From: Lysobacterales bacterium
Lineage (GTDB): Bacteria; Pseudomonadota; Gammaproteobacteria; Xanthomonadales; SZUA-5
Assembly: GCA_022844135.1 (NCBI GenBank)
Contig: JALHMG010000015.1
Location: 1-64,000 of the forward strand
Direction of reading: 5' to 3'
Length of the DNA stretch: 64,000 nucleotides
The notes beneath the pieces were generated by a model, which was given only the letters and a program-made list of their open reading frames with translations, was not told the origin of the DNA and did no database searches. Shown here one piece after another: positions 48,994 to 57,915 of the stretch; the first letter of the stretch is position 1; each line of letters opens with the position of its first letter. The translations under genes and the position numbers were made by a program.

Positions 48994-50808
48994 TCAACTC
49001 CCCACCGGCGTCGTCAGCCGATGCGCGAGAAAACGTCGCAGTAACCAACGCCCAATGGCAAATCGCTCGGCCAGCTTGCGCGCGAGATGCGCCGTGGTGG
49101 GCGGTCGATTCAGCGCATGCGAGCTGCGCGCGGCTTGCATGATCAAGCCGGGCGACAAACGTGCTTGCATTGAGAGCTGTCGTGCACAAGCGTCGCGATA
49201 GGCTTCGTCCAACAGATCCTGACGCTTTGCGGCCGTATCGTTGCAGGATGGAACACGGTAAATCGAGGTGGTCTTGTCGACGATCTCGAAGCGGTCCTCC
49301 AAGGTGTAACGCGTCCACAGATTCCAGTCCTCCAACTGATCCATGTCTTCGGCGAAGCCGCCATGCCGCTCGTACAGGCGACGATGGAATAGCACCGTCT
49401 GGATCGGCATGAAGTTCTCGATCCACAGAGTCACGTGATTGAAGGGCATCTGAAAGCGCAACAACCAGTCGGTTTCGCGATAACGCAGAGGCTGTTGCGA
49501 CTGGATATCCGTGGGAACTTCCCACGCAATACCATAGACGCCCGGCACGCCCAATTGCAGCGCGCTCGAAACCAGTGCCTCTAAGTGATCGACGTAGAAC
49601 GCATCATCGTCGTCGAGGAAATTCAGCCACTCGCCACTGGCGAGCGAGAGCGCCAGGTTGCCTGCCTTGGCGCGGCCCACGGGCGTGCCCGTCGAGCGAT
49701 ACACCAGGCGCTCGCCCAGATGCTTAAATTCGGTTTCCAGCATCGGTTGCGATAGCGGCTCGCCGTCTTCGACGACGACGATTTCCACATTGGGGTAGGT
49801 TTGGCGTTCGACCGACAGGATCGCCTCGCGCAGCCATTGCGGGCGCTTATGCGTACGAATGAGCACCGACACTTTCGGCGTGGATTCGCGCGGCGGAGCG
49901 ACGAAGAAAACACCCTTGCGGCGGCGCTCGAAATCCCATCCCGCGAAGATCGGTTGGAAGTGTTCGTTCGCCGCGACCCGCGTACGGCGCCAGTAAGGCA
50001 ACTGCCCGAATGCCTTGAAGATATTGTCGCGCAGTGCCTTGCGTCGTCCTGGGAAGGCTTCAGGTACGCGCATTTCGCGCAGCAACATGGAAAAGCCGAC
50101 ACGCACGTCGCGCCAGGTGCCATAACGCGCGCGCAAACATACGTTCGCCAGTGTCGAGCCCATCACCTGCGCGGGCTTGATTTCGCCGGGCTCGCTGTAG
50201 CTCTCGTGCAGTACAGCGGCGTTGGCGACGTATTTCAACTTGAACCCACGCGCACGCAGGCGCCAGGACAGATCGACATCCTCGCCGTACAAAAACAACT
50301 TCGGTTCGAAGCCACCGACCGCATCGAAGGCGTTCTTGCGAAAGAGCACCGCAGCGCCGCTGCACCAGTCGGTGTCGAGCGAAATCGGGTGGTAGTTCTT
50401 GGGATGCTCGAAAGGGGTTTGCCGGAACTCGAATGCGGCGGACGCCTCGTCGCTGGCTGCGGCATGGCTGAGCAGGGTCGACAGCGCCCCAGGCAGCAAT
50501 GCGGTGTCGGGATTCATCAGAAGCAACCACGGCGTTTGCGCGCCCGCCGCCAACGCGTTGTTGGCTTTGCCAAAACCCAGGTTGGCATCGCTGAAACTCA
50601 ACCGCAACGACGCAAAACGGCTGTCGAACGTCGCGGCGGTCGCGCGTACCGATTCGCGCGGCGCAGCATCCAGCGAATTGTCCATGATGGCCACGTGCAG
50701 GGCGGTCGCGCCCGCATGTTCGACCAGGCTCTGCAACAAGCGCGTCAGAATCTCGGCGCGCGTTTTGTAGGTGACAATCAATACATCAATGGCGGCAATG
50801 CCAGTCAT
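48994..50808 (-). CDS. Glycosyltransferase with two family-2 domains
   Basis: The 604-residue protein holds two GT-A domains in a row. The first (residues 1-270) opens IDVLIVTYKTRAEILTRLL, with a DxD-like segment in WLLLMNPDTALLPG and the acceptor region KLFLYGEDVDLSWRLRARG, typical of rhamnosyltransferase-like GT2 enzymes. The second (about 305-540) has KVSVLIRTHKRPQWLREAIL and DDDDAFYVDH. Its start overlaps the end of the upstream GT4 gene by 4 bp. Together they may build a surface glycan; acceptor and sugars are unknown. Confidence 0.88.
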   Translation of the reverse strand: MTGIAAIDVLIVTYKTRAEILTRLLQSLVEHAGATALHVAIMDNSLDAAPRESVRATAATFDSRFASLRLSFSDANLGFGKANNALAAGAQTPWLLLMNPDTALLPGALSTLLSHAAASDEASAAFEFRQTPFEHPKNYHPISLDTDWCSGAAVLFRKNAFDAVGGFEPKLFLYGEDVDLSWRLRARGFKLKYVANAAVLHESYSEPGEIKPAQVMGSTLANVCLRARYGTWRDVRVGFSMLLREMRVPEAFPGRRKALRDNIFKAFGQLPYWRRTRVAANEHFQPIFAGWDFERRRKGVFFVAPPRESTPKVSVLIRTHKRPQWLREAILSVERQTYPNVEIVVVEDGEPLSQPMLETEFKHLGERLVYRSTGTPVGRAKAGNLALSLASGEWLNFLDDDDAFYVDHLEALVSSALQLGVPGVYGIAWEVPTDIQSQQPLRYRETDWLLRFQMPFNHVTLWIENFMPIQTVLFHRRLYERHGGFAEDMDQLEDWNLWTRYTLEDRFEIVDKTTSIYRVPSCNDTAAKRQDLLDEAYRDACARQLSMQARLSPGLIMQAARSSHALNRPPTTAHLARKLAERFAIGRWLLRRFLAHRLTTPVGS

Positions 50809-52634
50809 GAGGACCTCGACGCCAGACGACGCAGCAACCGGCGAAGTGGCCCTGGCACCAGACCAAGCACCCGATCGTATCGCGCACCTTTGATTCTCAG
50901 CGACTCAATCTCGTCCTGCAGACGCTGTAGAGCCGACAACTGCTGCTGCACCGTCAACGTCAGATGCGCGTTATTGATACGTAAGGCATCGTGTTCGGTC
51001 GTGATTCGCTGGCGTGCCTGTTCGACTTGCTCGAACTTCTGTTCCATCGAGGCCCGCCATTGCTCCATCCGCGCCAGCTCCCCACCGACGCGTTCGAGTT
51101 CCGAGTGCAGCGCTGCACGCTGCGTTTCGAGCTCGATACGCACTGCGGCCAGCGCGTGCACTTCGGCGGTCAACGACTCGGCGCGCGCCAGTTGCGTATG
51201 CAGATCGCGCTCGATGGCCTGGGCCGATGCCTCGATGAAGTCGTTGCGCGCACGAAGCGCAACCACATCGCTATCGAGCTGCGCGATGCGGTCCAACGCC
51301 AACTGCAACTGGGTGGTTTGCTGAGCAGCGAAAGCATCTACTTCGACACGCGCCTCTGACAGGGCACGCAACTCATCTTGCTGCCTGGACACATCCGCCT
51401 CGAGCTTCTCCGCCCATTCCCGTACCTGGCCGTAGTCGCGCGCCAGCCGGATGTTCTCGCTTCGAAACACGACGCCGTCGAGCTGCGAACGCAGGAACGG
51501 CTGCAGTGCCGCCAGATCTTCTGTTAAGGCTTCGCTGGTATCCATCGCCAATCGATAAACGGGCGCGATAGCTTTGGCCATCGACGCATGGTCGGGAACG
51601 GGAGCAGCATCGCGCAGAGCCCGATGCCAGGACAGCCGATCACTATCGGCCAAGGTGCCAAGAATAGCGATAGCCGCTGTCGGTTCGCAGCCCGCCGGAA
51701 CGACCGCGCCAGCGCCAACAGTGCGCATCCGTTCACCGAGCGCGCCTATGTCGGGCACGACTGCCGGAACCCCGGCGGCCCACACATCCGAAAGCGCGTA
51801 CGAAAAGCTCTCGGCGATCTGGTTGGGGAAGTACACGATATCCACCGCATAGTGACTCAGCCAACGGGCGGTGTCTGCATGATCGAAAGGCCCGTGTACC
51901 CATAAACGCCCGTCGAATAACGCGCCCGGCTGCAACTGATCCTCGGTGTAGCCGATCAATACCCAGCGAAAACGCTCCGCGCCTGGCAATTGCACTAGCT
52001 CGAGCAAATGGTCCTTTCCTTTGTGCGGACCGACGGCCCCGACAATGCCAACGGTTGTCAGCGGACGCATCGGCGCGTCAGGAAGTATCGGCGTAGCAAC
52101 GCCGGGTTCGAGCACCTGCGCGGCCACGTCTGGAACTGTCTGCTCCCAGATTTCCAGGATGAATCGACTCGGCACCAGCACCTTCGCTGAGCGCAACGCA
52201 ATCTCGCGCCACCGGGCGATCCACTTCGGGTCCTTTGTTGGTATCGCGCGCCCTTGCGCAAAGGCATCTGGGTGCAAGAAACCCACATCATGTAACGACA
52301 GGATCAGCGGCCGCGGTGGCGCCGCTTCCATAAGTTGCAGAGCAAGTGCAGATACGAAATGTGCATGGATCACGTCCGGGTTAAGCGCATCCCAGAGTCG
52401 TTCGGGTTGGTGGCTGGCGGTCGGGTTTGGCGGCGCTGCGGTTGGATCGGAACCCAGGCCAAATGGCAACATCAACGGATAGAACACACCGTTGGTTTCC
52501 AGCACGGCGCAATCGTCACTGATGTGCAATAGCGCATGATCGTAATCGGGCGTCAGCGCAATCAGATCGCGCGCGTAGCGCTCCATACCGCCGCCGCGCG
52601 CGCTGATCAGGTGCAGGATGCGGCGCTTGGTCAT
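50805..52634 (-). CDS. GT4-type glycosyltransferase fused to a coiled coil
   Basis: Residues 1-370 form a GT-B glycosyltransferase: RILHLISARGGGMERYARDL, VIHAHFVSALALQLM, VGIVGAVGPHKGKDHLLELV and the nucleotide-sugar site PNQIAESFSYALSDVWAAGVP. Residues about 400-590 are a long coiled coil rich in Glu, Gln, Arg and Leu (VSRQQDELRALSEARVEVDA, TQRAALHSELERVGGELARM), ending in a basic tail RRLLRRLASRSS. Coiled coils of this kind can serve as scaffolds or length rulers in glycan assembly; that is inference. It is co-translated with the double GT2 gene. Confidence 0.85.
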   Translation of the reverse strand: MTKRRILHLISARGGGMERYARDLIALTPDYDHALLHISDDCAVLETNGVFYPLMLPFGLGSDPTAAPPNPTASHQPERLWDALNPDVIHAHFVSALALQLMEAAPPRPLILSLHDVGFLHPDAFAQGRAIPTKDPKWIARWREIALRSAKVLVPSRFILEIWEQTVPDVAAQVLEPGVATPILPDAPMRPLTTVGIVGAVGPHKGKDHLLELVQLPGAERFRWVLIGYTEDQLQPGALFDGRLWVHGPFDHADTARWLSHYAVDIVYFPNQIAESFSYALSDVWAAGVPAVVPDIGALGERMRTVGAGAVVPAGCEPTAAIAILGTLADSDRLSWHRALRDAAPVPDHASMAKAIAPVYRLAMDTSEALTEDLAALQPFLRSQLDGVVFRSENIRLARDYGQVREWAEKLEADVSRQQDELRALSEARVEVDAFAAQQTTQLQLALDRIAQLDSDVVALRARNDFIEASAQAIERDLHTQLARAESLTAEVHALAAVRIELETQRAALHSELERVGGELARMEQWRASMEQKFEQVEQARQRITTEHDALRINNAHLTLTVQQQLSALQRLQDEIESLRIKGARYDRVLGLVPGPLRRLLRRLASRSS

Positions 52635-52754
52635 GCGCCAATGCGCTCTTTCGTCGTCACTGCGGAAATCGAGCGATTTCGCTTGGGCCGCGGTAACGAC
52701 ATTCCGAGATCGAAGCGCCGGATCCCCGCTGTTGCGAGCAAGCTGGTCGACCCA

Positions 52755-52793
52755 AACCGAGAACCGTGAACCAACAACCGGGAACCCAAAACG
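52755..52793 (+). repeat. Heptamer-period repeat AACCNNN
   Basis: AACC recurs at 52755, 52762, 52769, 52776 and 52783, with AACG at 52790, all 7 bp apart. On the minus strand this reads GGTTNNN, the same word and period as the array at 37389. It lies between the mtgA stop and the GT4 gene. Confidence 0.7.
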
Positions 52794-53549
52794 CTATTCG
52801 CCGCGCATGCGCTGCAACCACGCCGGCCCGCCCAACTGTTCGCTCTGCTTGACGATCCAACTGGCGCGTTGATGCAAATACGCGGTGGGTTTGTCGGCGC
52901 GCCGCTGGCGGGGATTGGGCAGTGTGGCGACCAGCAATGCCAGCTGGTACGGCGAGAGCCGCTCGCAATCCTTTCCAAAACGCACCTCGCACGCGCGACA
53001 GAAACCAAATAGTCCATCGCCCGTTTCGGCGACATTGAGATAGACCTCCAGAATGCGCTCCTTGTTCCACAGGAGCTCAATCAGTACCGTGAACCACGCC
53101 TCAAGGCCTTTGCGCAGATAGCTGCGGCCACTCCACAGGAACACATTCTTGGCGACCTGCTGGCTGACGGTGCTGGCGCCGCGCAACCGTGCCCCGTCTT
53201 CGCGCGCGGCGAGCGCTTTCTCGATCTCAACGGTGTCGAAACCCGAATGCTCGAGAAAGCGCTGATCCTCAGCGGCTACAATCGCCACCGGCAAATACGG
53301 CCCAACGCTATCGAGAGCGCACCATTGCTGATCGATGCGAAATACCGAATTGCCTGCACGCCGCGCCTCGATGATGCGTTCGGCCATCACGCCGGATAAG
53401 GGCGGATCGATCCAGCGATACATCAGTACCCAAAGAAAACTGAAGATCATGGGCGCCAGCGCCAGCCATAACAGCCAGCGCCGCAGGCGCCGCTTGCGCG
53501 GCGCAGGCGACGCGGGCCGCGCTGGCTTTACGCGCGCGCGCTCAGCCAT
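52794..53549 (-). CDS. mtgA: Monofunctional peptidoglycan glycosyltransferase
   Basis: The 251-residue protein has a basic N-terminus (PAPRKRRLRRW), a membrane helix (about 26-45) and a GT51 domain. VAAEDQRFLEHSGFD carries the catalytic Glu, RLRGASTVSQQVAKNVFLW the second motif, and WNKERILEVYLNVAETGDG the fifth. It polymerises lipid II in the periplasm without a transpeptidase domain. The gene begins 22 bp inside the end of phaC, an unexpected coupling of wall and storage-polymer genes. Confidence 0.94.
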   Translation of the reverse strand: MAERARVKPARPASPAPRKRRLRRWLLWLALAPMIFSFLWVLMYRWIDPPLSGVMAERIIEARRAGNSVFRIDQQWCALDSVGPYLPVAIVAAEDQRFLEHSGFDTVEIEKALAAREDGARLRGASTVSQQVAKNVFLWSGRSYLRKGLEAWFTVLIELLWNKERILEVYLNVAETGDGLFGFCRACEVRFGKDCERLSPYQLALLVATLPNPRQRRADKPTAYLHQRASWIVKQSEQLGGPAWLQRMRGE

Positions 53550-54592
53550 TGATGAATTGTGGGTGCGACTTCGCGTTGCGCGCGGCCCGACACATAGATG
53601 CCGATGTGACCACCCTTGAACGCGAGTACCGTGTAATCCTTGGTTCCCACGATGTTCTTCAACGGAATCGACGCTGTCGGCGGCACAAGGTGATCCTGCT
53701 CAGCGTAGATGTTGAGCACCGGCATGGTGATCCTCTTCGGATTCACCGCCTTGTCGCCGATCGACAAGCCCCCTTCGATCAGCTTGTTCCCCTGATAGAA
53801 ATCCTTGATGAATTCGCGGAACGCCTGACCCGCTTGATTCGGCGAGTCGAAGATCCATTTTTCCATGCGCAGGAAGTTTTCCAGTTCGGCCTTGTCATCG
53901 AGTATGTCGACGAGGCCAACGTACTTCTGATGGTTCAGACGGAACGGCTTTAGCGTCAGGTAGCACCAATTCATCAGATCGCCGGGAACATTGCCGAGCG
54001 TATCGACGAACAAGTCGATGTCCATGGCCTGGGTCCAGTGCGACAACATGTTGTCCGGCGTGTGGAAGTCCACAGGTGTGACCATCGTGATCAGGTTTTT
54101 GACCTTCTCCGGATAAATCGACGCAAAGCAGATTGAGAACGCTCCTCCCTGACAAATGCCGAGGATGTTGATGGCCTTGAGGCCATGGCGCCCGGCGACG
54201 ACATCGACGCAGCGGCGAATGTAGCCGTTGATGTAATCGTCGAGCGACAGGTAGCGATCGGCAGCGTCCGGGTAACCCCAGTCGATGAGGTAAACGTCCT
54301 CACCCTGCGCGAGAAGGTTGCGCACCAGCGAGCGATCGGCCTGCAAATCAGTCATGAACGGCCGATTGACCAGCGCGTAAACGATCAGGATGGGTGTCTT
54401 GTTGCGCGGCGCCTGGTCGCCTTTGAAGCGATACAGCACCAACTTGTCTTCGCGATAAACGGCTTCTTTGTCGGTAGCGCCGTAATGCACATCGTCGAGG
54501 TGGCGCAGCACTTGCGAGCCCTGGGTGAGTTTCTGCGAATAGCGCGCGGCCTCATCGAGCACGGTCTTGGGATCGAGTTTGAGCGGACCCAT
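53528..54592 (-). CDS. phaC: Class III polyhydroxyalkanoate synthase, catalytic subunit
   Basis: The 354-residue PhaC is of class III size and works with PhaE on hydroxyacyl-CoA to make PHA granules. The nucleophile Cys is in NILGICQGGAFS (lipase-box variant GxCxGG), the Asp in LNIYAEQDHLVPP and the His in FKGGHIGIYVSG. DVYLIDWGYPDAADR is a further hallmark. It lies 2 bp after phaE. Confidence 0.96.
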   Translation of the reverse strand: MGPLKLDPKTVLDEAARYSQKLTQGSQVLRHLDDVHYGATDKEAVYREDKLVLYRFKGDQAPRNKTPILIVYALVNRPFMTDLQADRSLVRNLLAQGEDVYLIDWGYPDAADRYLSLDDYINGYIRRCVDVVAGRHGLKAINILGICQGGAFSICFASIYPEKVKNLITMVTPVDFHTPDNMLSHWTQAMDIDLFVDTLGNVPGDLMNWCYLTLKPFRLNHQKYVGLVDILDDKAELENFLRMEKWIFDSPNQAGQAFREFIKDFYQGNKLIEGGLSIGDKAVNPKRITMPVLNIYAEQDHLVPPTASIPLKNIVGTKDYTVLAFKGGHIGIYVSGRAQREVAPTIHQWLSARA

Positions 54593-54594
54593 GA

Positions 54595-55608
54595 TTACTT
54601 GCTCCGTTTGACTGATTGGGCGGCAGCTTTGGCTGCAGGCTTGGCTTGGGCCTTGGCTTTGGCAGGCCCTTTGCTCGCTGGCGATGTCGCTGCGGACTTG
54701 TCCGGTGTCGAGGTCTTGGCCGACGAAGCGCGCTCCGCTGTAGCGCTGCGGGGTGCGCCCTCTTCCAATGCCGCCACGCGCCGGCGCAACTCGTGCAGGC
54801 GCTGATGTACGGTATCCAGTTCGCTGCGTCCTGGCATGCCGAAGGCGGCCGCCTGACGCTCGACATCGGCCTGCACCAACTGGCGCACGCGCATCTGCGC
54901 GTTGACCATCGCGCCGTAGATTTCGCGGAACTCGTCCGACAACGCCACTTCCGCATACCCTTCTTCGGCAGCATCGATGTAGACGTCGTACAACGCCCGC
55001 AGACTGCCGATTTCGCGGCCCGGCTCACTGCGTTCTGCCAATTTCGACTCGAAGCGATCCAGGCCCAACCGCGAAGCCTTCAGCATCAGCGCGTTGTACC
55101 GGTTGTTCTGCTCTTGGTAGTTCGCCACCGCGAGCACCAAGGCTTGAGCACGCTCTTGCGATTCGCGCGCATAACCGAAGGCTGGCAGCGAAAACAGTGT
55201 CTGGAATTCATGTTTTGCCGGCGTCACTTGCTTCTGCCACTCGGCGAACAAAGATTCAAAACCTTTGGCGCCCTCGTGATTGAGCGACCGCAGCGCATCG
55301 AGCACCGGATTCCCGGCAGGTGCGAGCGTCGCAAAGCCTTGCTCGACCGCTTTGCGGATCGCTGCGGGCGAAAAGTTGTCCGATGCGCTGCCCCCCATTT
55401 GTCCAAGCACACCCTGCATGAACTCGGCAAACTGCTTAGCCCCGCCGACCAGCTTCTCCACAGCATCATTGCCCGCATTGTTGCCCGCGATCAGGCGCTG
55501 CCAGGCTTCCATGCTGTCGCCAACGCCAGCGCCGCGCGCTGCCTCCATCCATCCCTTCATGAGCTGCTGCTGCATCTCTTGCCAATCCGGCAAAGCGTTC
55601 TGCGCCAC
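54595..55608 (-). CDS. phaE: Class III PHA synthase subunit PhaE with a basic Ala/Lys/Pro tail
   Basis: The 337-residue PhaE has the helical family core (LPDWQEMQQQLMKGWMEAA, LSLPAFGYARE-like region, EMNRYNALM-like QNNRYNALMLKASRLGLDRF) and is needed for PhaC activity. A coiled-coil segment at about 262-278 (LDTVHQRLHELRRRVAALEE) is followed by a 55-residue low-complexity tail rich in Ala, Lys, Ser and Pro (PAKAKAQAKPAAKAAAQ, ending KRSK). This resembles histone-H1-like tails of PHA granule-nucleoid linkers such as PhaF. The tail is unusual for PhaE and may bind DNA; that is inference. Confidence 0.92.
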   Translation of the reverse strand: MAQNALPDWQEMQQQLMKGWMEAARGAGVGDSMEAWQRLIAGNNAGNDAVEKLVGGAKQFAEFMQGVLGQMGGSASDNFSPAAIRKAVEQGFATLAPAGNPVLDALRSLNHEGAKGFESLFAEWQKQVTPAKHEFQTLFSLPAFGYARESQERAQALVLAVANYQEQNNRYNALMLKASRLGLDRFESKLAERSEPGREIGSLRALYDVYIDAAEEGYAEVALSDEFREIYGAMVNAQMRVRQLVQADVERQAAAFGMPGRSELDTVHQRLHELRRRVAALEEGAPRSATAERASSAKTSTPDKSAATSPASKGPAKAKAQAKPAAKAAAQSVKRSK

Positions 55609-55728
55609 GATATGCGTCCGGTAGTTAGGTTGGCGAGGATGCTACGCTATTGAAGCGGCACGATTTATTCAGTAACAGTTGCAAGGGTACGAGCTCTCCA
55701 TTGATCAAACGCTGTGCTTGATCAAAGT

Positions 55729-55778
55729 GCGAACCATCCAAGGTTCGCGCCAGCAGGCTGTTTCTCGATAGCCTGCTG
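55729..55778 (-). terminator. Tandem hairpins after dapE
   Basis: CAGCAGGCT (55751-55759) pairs with AGCCTGCTG (55770-55778), and GCGAACC (55729-55735) pairs with GGTTCGC (55742-55748). Both hairpins follow the dapE stop by 13-40 bases on the minus strand and separate it from phaE. No long U-run is seen. Confidence 0.55.
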
Positions 55779-55790
55779 ACACGGTGGGAC

Positions 55791-56921
55791 TCAACGGTTC
55801 GCCAGCAATTGCTCAATGACACGACCGTAGGTCCGCGCCAGCGGCTCCAAATCGGCCACGGCGACATGCTCATCGATTTTGTGAATGCTGGCGTTCACCG
55901 GCCCCAGCTCGACAACTTCCGCGCCGGTCGGCGCGATAAAGCGACCGTCGGAGGTACCGCCGCCGGTATCGAGTACTGTGGTGACGCCAAGTTCCTCGGC
56001 GATTGCCGTTTGCACAGCTCCGATCAGGCGCGTGCGTTCGGTCAAAAACGGTGCGCTGGAGACGCGAAAACGCAACTCGTACTCCAAACCGTGGGCGTTC
56101 AAAACCGCTTCTACCTGCGCACGCAAACTGCCCTCAGTGCTCGCTGTGCCGTAGCGAAAATTGAAGCTCACAAAAAGCTCGCCGGGAATCACGTTGTTGG
56201 CGCCAGTACCGGCCTTAACTTCGTAGATCTGGAACGAAGTTGGCGGGAAATGCAAATTGCCTGCGTCGAAGCGCGTGGCCGCCAGCGCGGCCAAGGCCGG
56301 TGCGGCCTGATGGATGGGGTTTCGCGCCAGCTCCGGATACGCAACGTGACCCTGAATGCCCTTCACCGTCAAATAGCCATGCATCGAACCTCGTCGGCCG
56401 ATGCGCACGCGATCGCCCAAACGCGTCGACGACGATGGCTCGCCGATGAGCGCGTAATCGATGGCGATGCCGCGCTCCTTGAGCCACGGCATGACCGCTT
56501 GAATCCCGTCGCGCGCCGGACCTTCTTCATCGCTCGTGAGCAGTAGCGCCAGTGTCCCCGGGTGCGCCGGGTGTGCCGCTACAAAAGCTTCGACTGCACA
56601 GACCATCGCCGCAATCGAGGCCTTCATGTCTGCGGCACCGCGGCCGTACAACAGGCCATCGCGTACCGTTGGTTCGAACGGTGGCTGCGACCATTGATCG
56701 AGCGGTCCAGGTGGCACCACATCGGTGTGGCCGACGAGCGCCAGCACCGGGGCACCGCTGCCGCGCGCGATCCAAAGATTGTCCGTGTCGCCGAAGCGCA
56801 AGTGATCGGCACGGAAACCGCACGCCGCCAGGCGCTCGGCAACGAGCGCCTGGCAGCCGGCATCGTCCGGTGTGACCGAGACGCGCGCTATCAGCGCTTC
56901 GGTGAGTGCCTGCACTGTCAT
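55791..56921 (-). CDS. dapE: Succinyl-diaminopimelate desuccinylase
   Basis: The 376-residue zinc hydrolase removes succinate from N-succinyl-LL-diaminopimelate in lysine and peptidoglycan synthesis. Metal and catalytic sites are visible in [41 protein letters not shown] and [12 protein letters not shown]. The usual desuccinylase segment [12 protein letters not shown] is present. The gene lies 3 bp after dapD. Confidence 0.96.
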   Translation of the reverse strand: MTVQALTEALIARVSVTPDDAGCQALVAERLAACGFRADHLRFGDTDNLWIARGSGAPVLALVGHTDVVPPGPLDQWSQPPFEPTVRDGLLYGRGAADMKASIAAMVCAVEAFVAAHPAHPGTLALLLTSDEEGPARDGIQAVMPWLKERGIAIDYALIGEPSSSTRLGDRVRIGRRGSMHGYLTVKGIQGHVAYPELARNPIHQAAPALAALAATRFDAGNLHFPPTSFQIYEVKAGTGANNVIPGELFVSFNFRYGTASTEGSLRAQVEAVLNAHGLEYELRFRVSSAPFLTERTRLIGAVQTAIAEELGVTTVLDTGGGTSDGRFIAPTGAEVVELGPVNASIHKIDEHVAVADLEPLARTYGRVIEQLLANR

Positions 56922-56924
56922 CGG

Positions 56925-57743
56925 TCAGCTCCTCAACAACTCGTTGATGCTGGTCTTGGAGCGCGTCTTGGCATCGACCTTCTTGACGATGATTGCCGCG
57001 TACAAGCTGTGCGAGCCGTCCGCGGCTGGCAAGCTGCCAGACACGACCACGGAGCCGGCCGGCACCCGACCATAGCTGACCTGGCCGGTTGCGCGATCGT
57101 AGATGCGCGTACTCTGGCCGAGGTAGACGCCCATGCCGACGACACTGCCCTGCTCAACGATCACGCCTTCGACTACCTCCGAGCGCGCACCGATAAAGCA
57201 GTCGTCTTCGATGATCGTCGGCGCTGCCTGCAGCGGCTCCAACACCCCGCCAATTCCCACGCCGCCCGAGATATGCACGTTGCGTCCGATCTGCGCGCAG
57301 GAACCTACCGTCGCCCAGGTGTCGACCATGGTCCCCGCCCCTACATGGGCACCGATATTGACAAAACTCGGCATCAGCACCACGTCCTTGCCGATGTGCG
57401 CACCTTCGCGCACCACAGCGCCGGGCACCACTCTTGCACCCACGGCTTCGAACGCTGCTGTATCGGCATCGGCAAACCGCAGCGCCACCTTGTCGAAATA
57501 GGCTGCGGGCTGAGCTGCGATTGGGGCGCTGGCGGTGATCTTGAAGTGCAACAGCACCGCCTTCTTGATCCATTCATTGACCTGCCAACCCTGCGCGGCG
57601 GGCTCTGCAACGCGACGCTCGCCTGATTCCACGCAACGGAGTACGTCATTGATCGCCGCACGCAGTTCCGCTGGCGCATTTTGTGGCGATAGCTCGTTGC
57701 GGCGCTCGAAGGCGGTTTCGATCAGAGATTGCAATGACGACAT
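56925..57743 (-). CDS. dapD: Tetrahydrodipicolinate N-succinyltransferase
   Basis: The 272-residue enzyme provides the substrate line for DapE. The left-handed beta-helix repeats are visible ([52 protein letters not shown]). The start is the ATG at 57743, matching the usual MSSLQ-like N-terminus. dapD and dapE form a two-gene operon. Confidence 0.96.
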   Translation of the reverse strand: MSSLQSLIETAFERRNELSPQNAPAELRAAINDVLRCVESGERRVAEPAAQGWQVNEWIKKAVLLHFKITASAPIAAQPAAYFDKVALRFADADTAAFEAVGARVVPGAVVREGAHIGKDVVLMPSFVNIGAHVGAGTMVDTWATVGSCAQIGRNVHISGGVGIGGVLEPLQAAPTIIEDDCFIGARSEVVEGVIVEQGSVVGMGVYLGQSTRIYDRATGQVSYGRVPAGSVVVSGSLPAADGSHSLYAAIIVKKVDAKTRSKTSINELLRS

Positions 57744-57915
57744 GCGGGTTTGATTCTGAGCTTTCCTGGATGAGCGACTATAGCGAGCTTGCCTCATCGC
57801 GTTTTTGCTTATCGGTTCTTGGAACTCGGACCTCGTGCGTGTCGCCCATCTGCTTTACTCCCATCTTCACCAATCGACAGCCTATAGTTCAAGCAACTCG
57901 CCTGCTCAGCGCGCA

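Noticed and set aside
49801-51324. 507-codon plus-strand frame over the glycosyltransferases
   Set aside because: Both glycosyltransferase genes on the minus strand have clear domains; the opposite frame has none.
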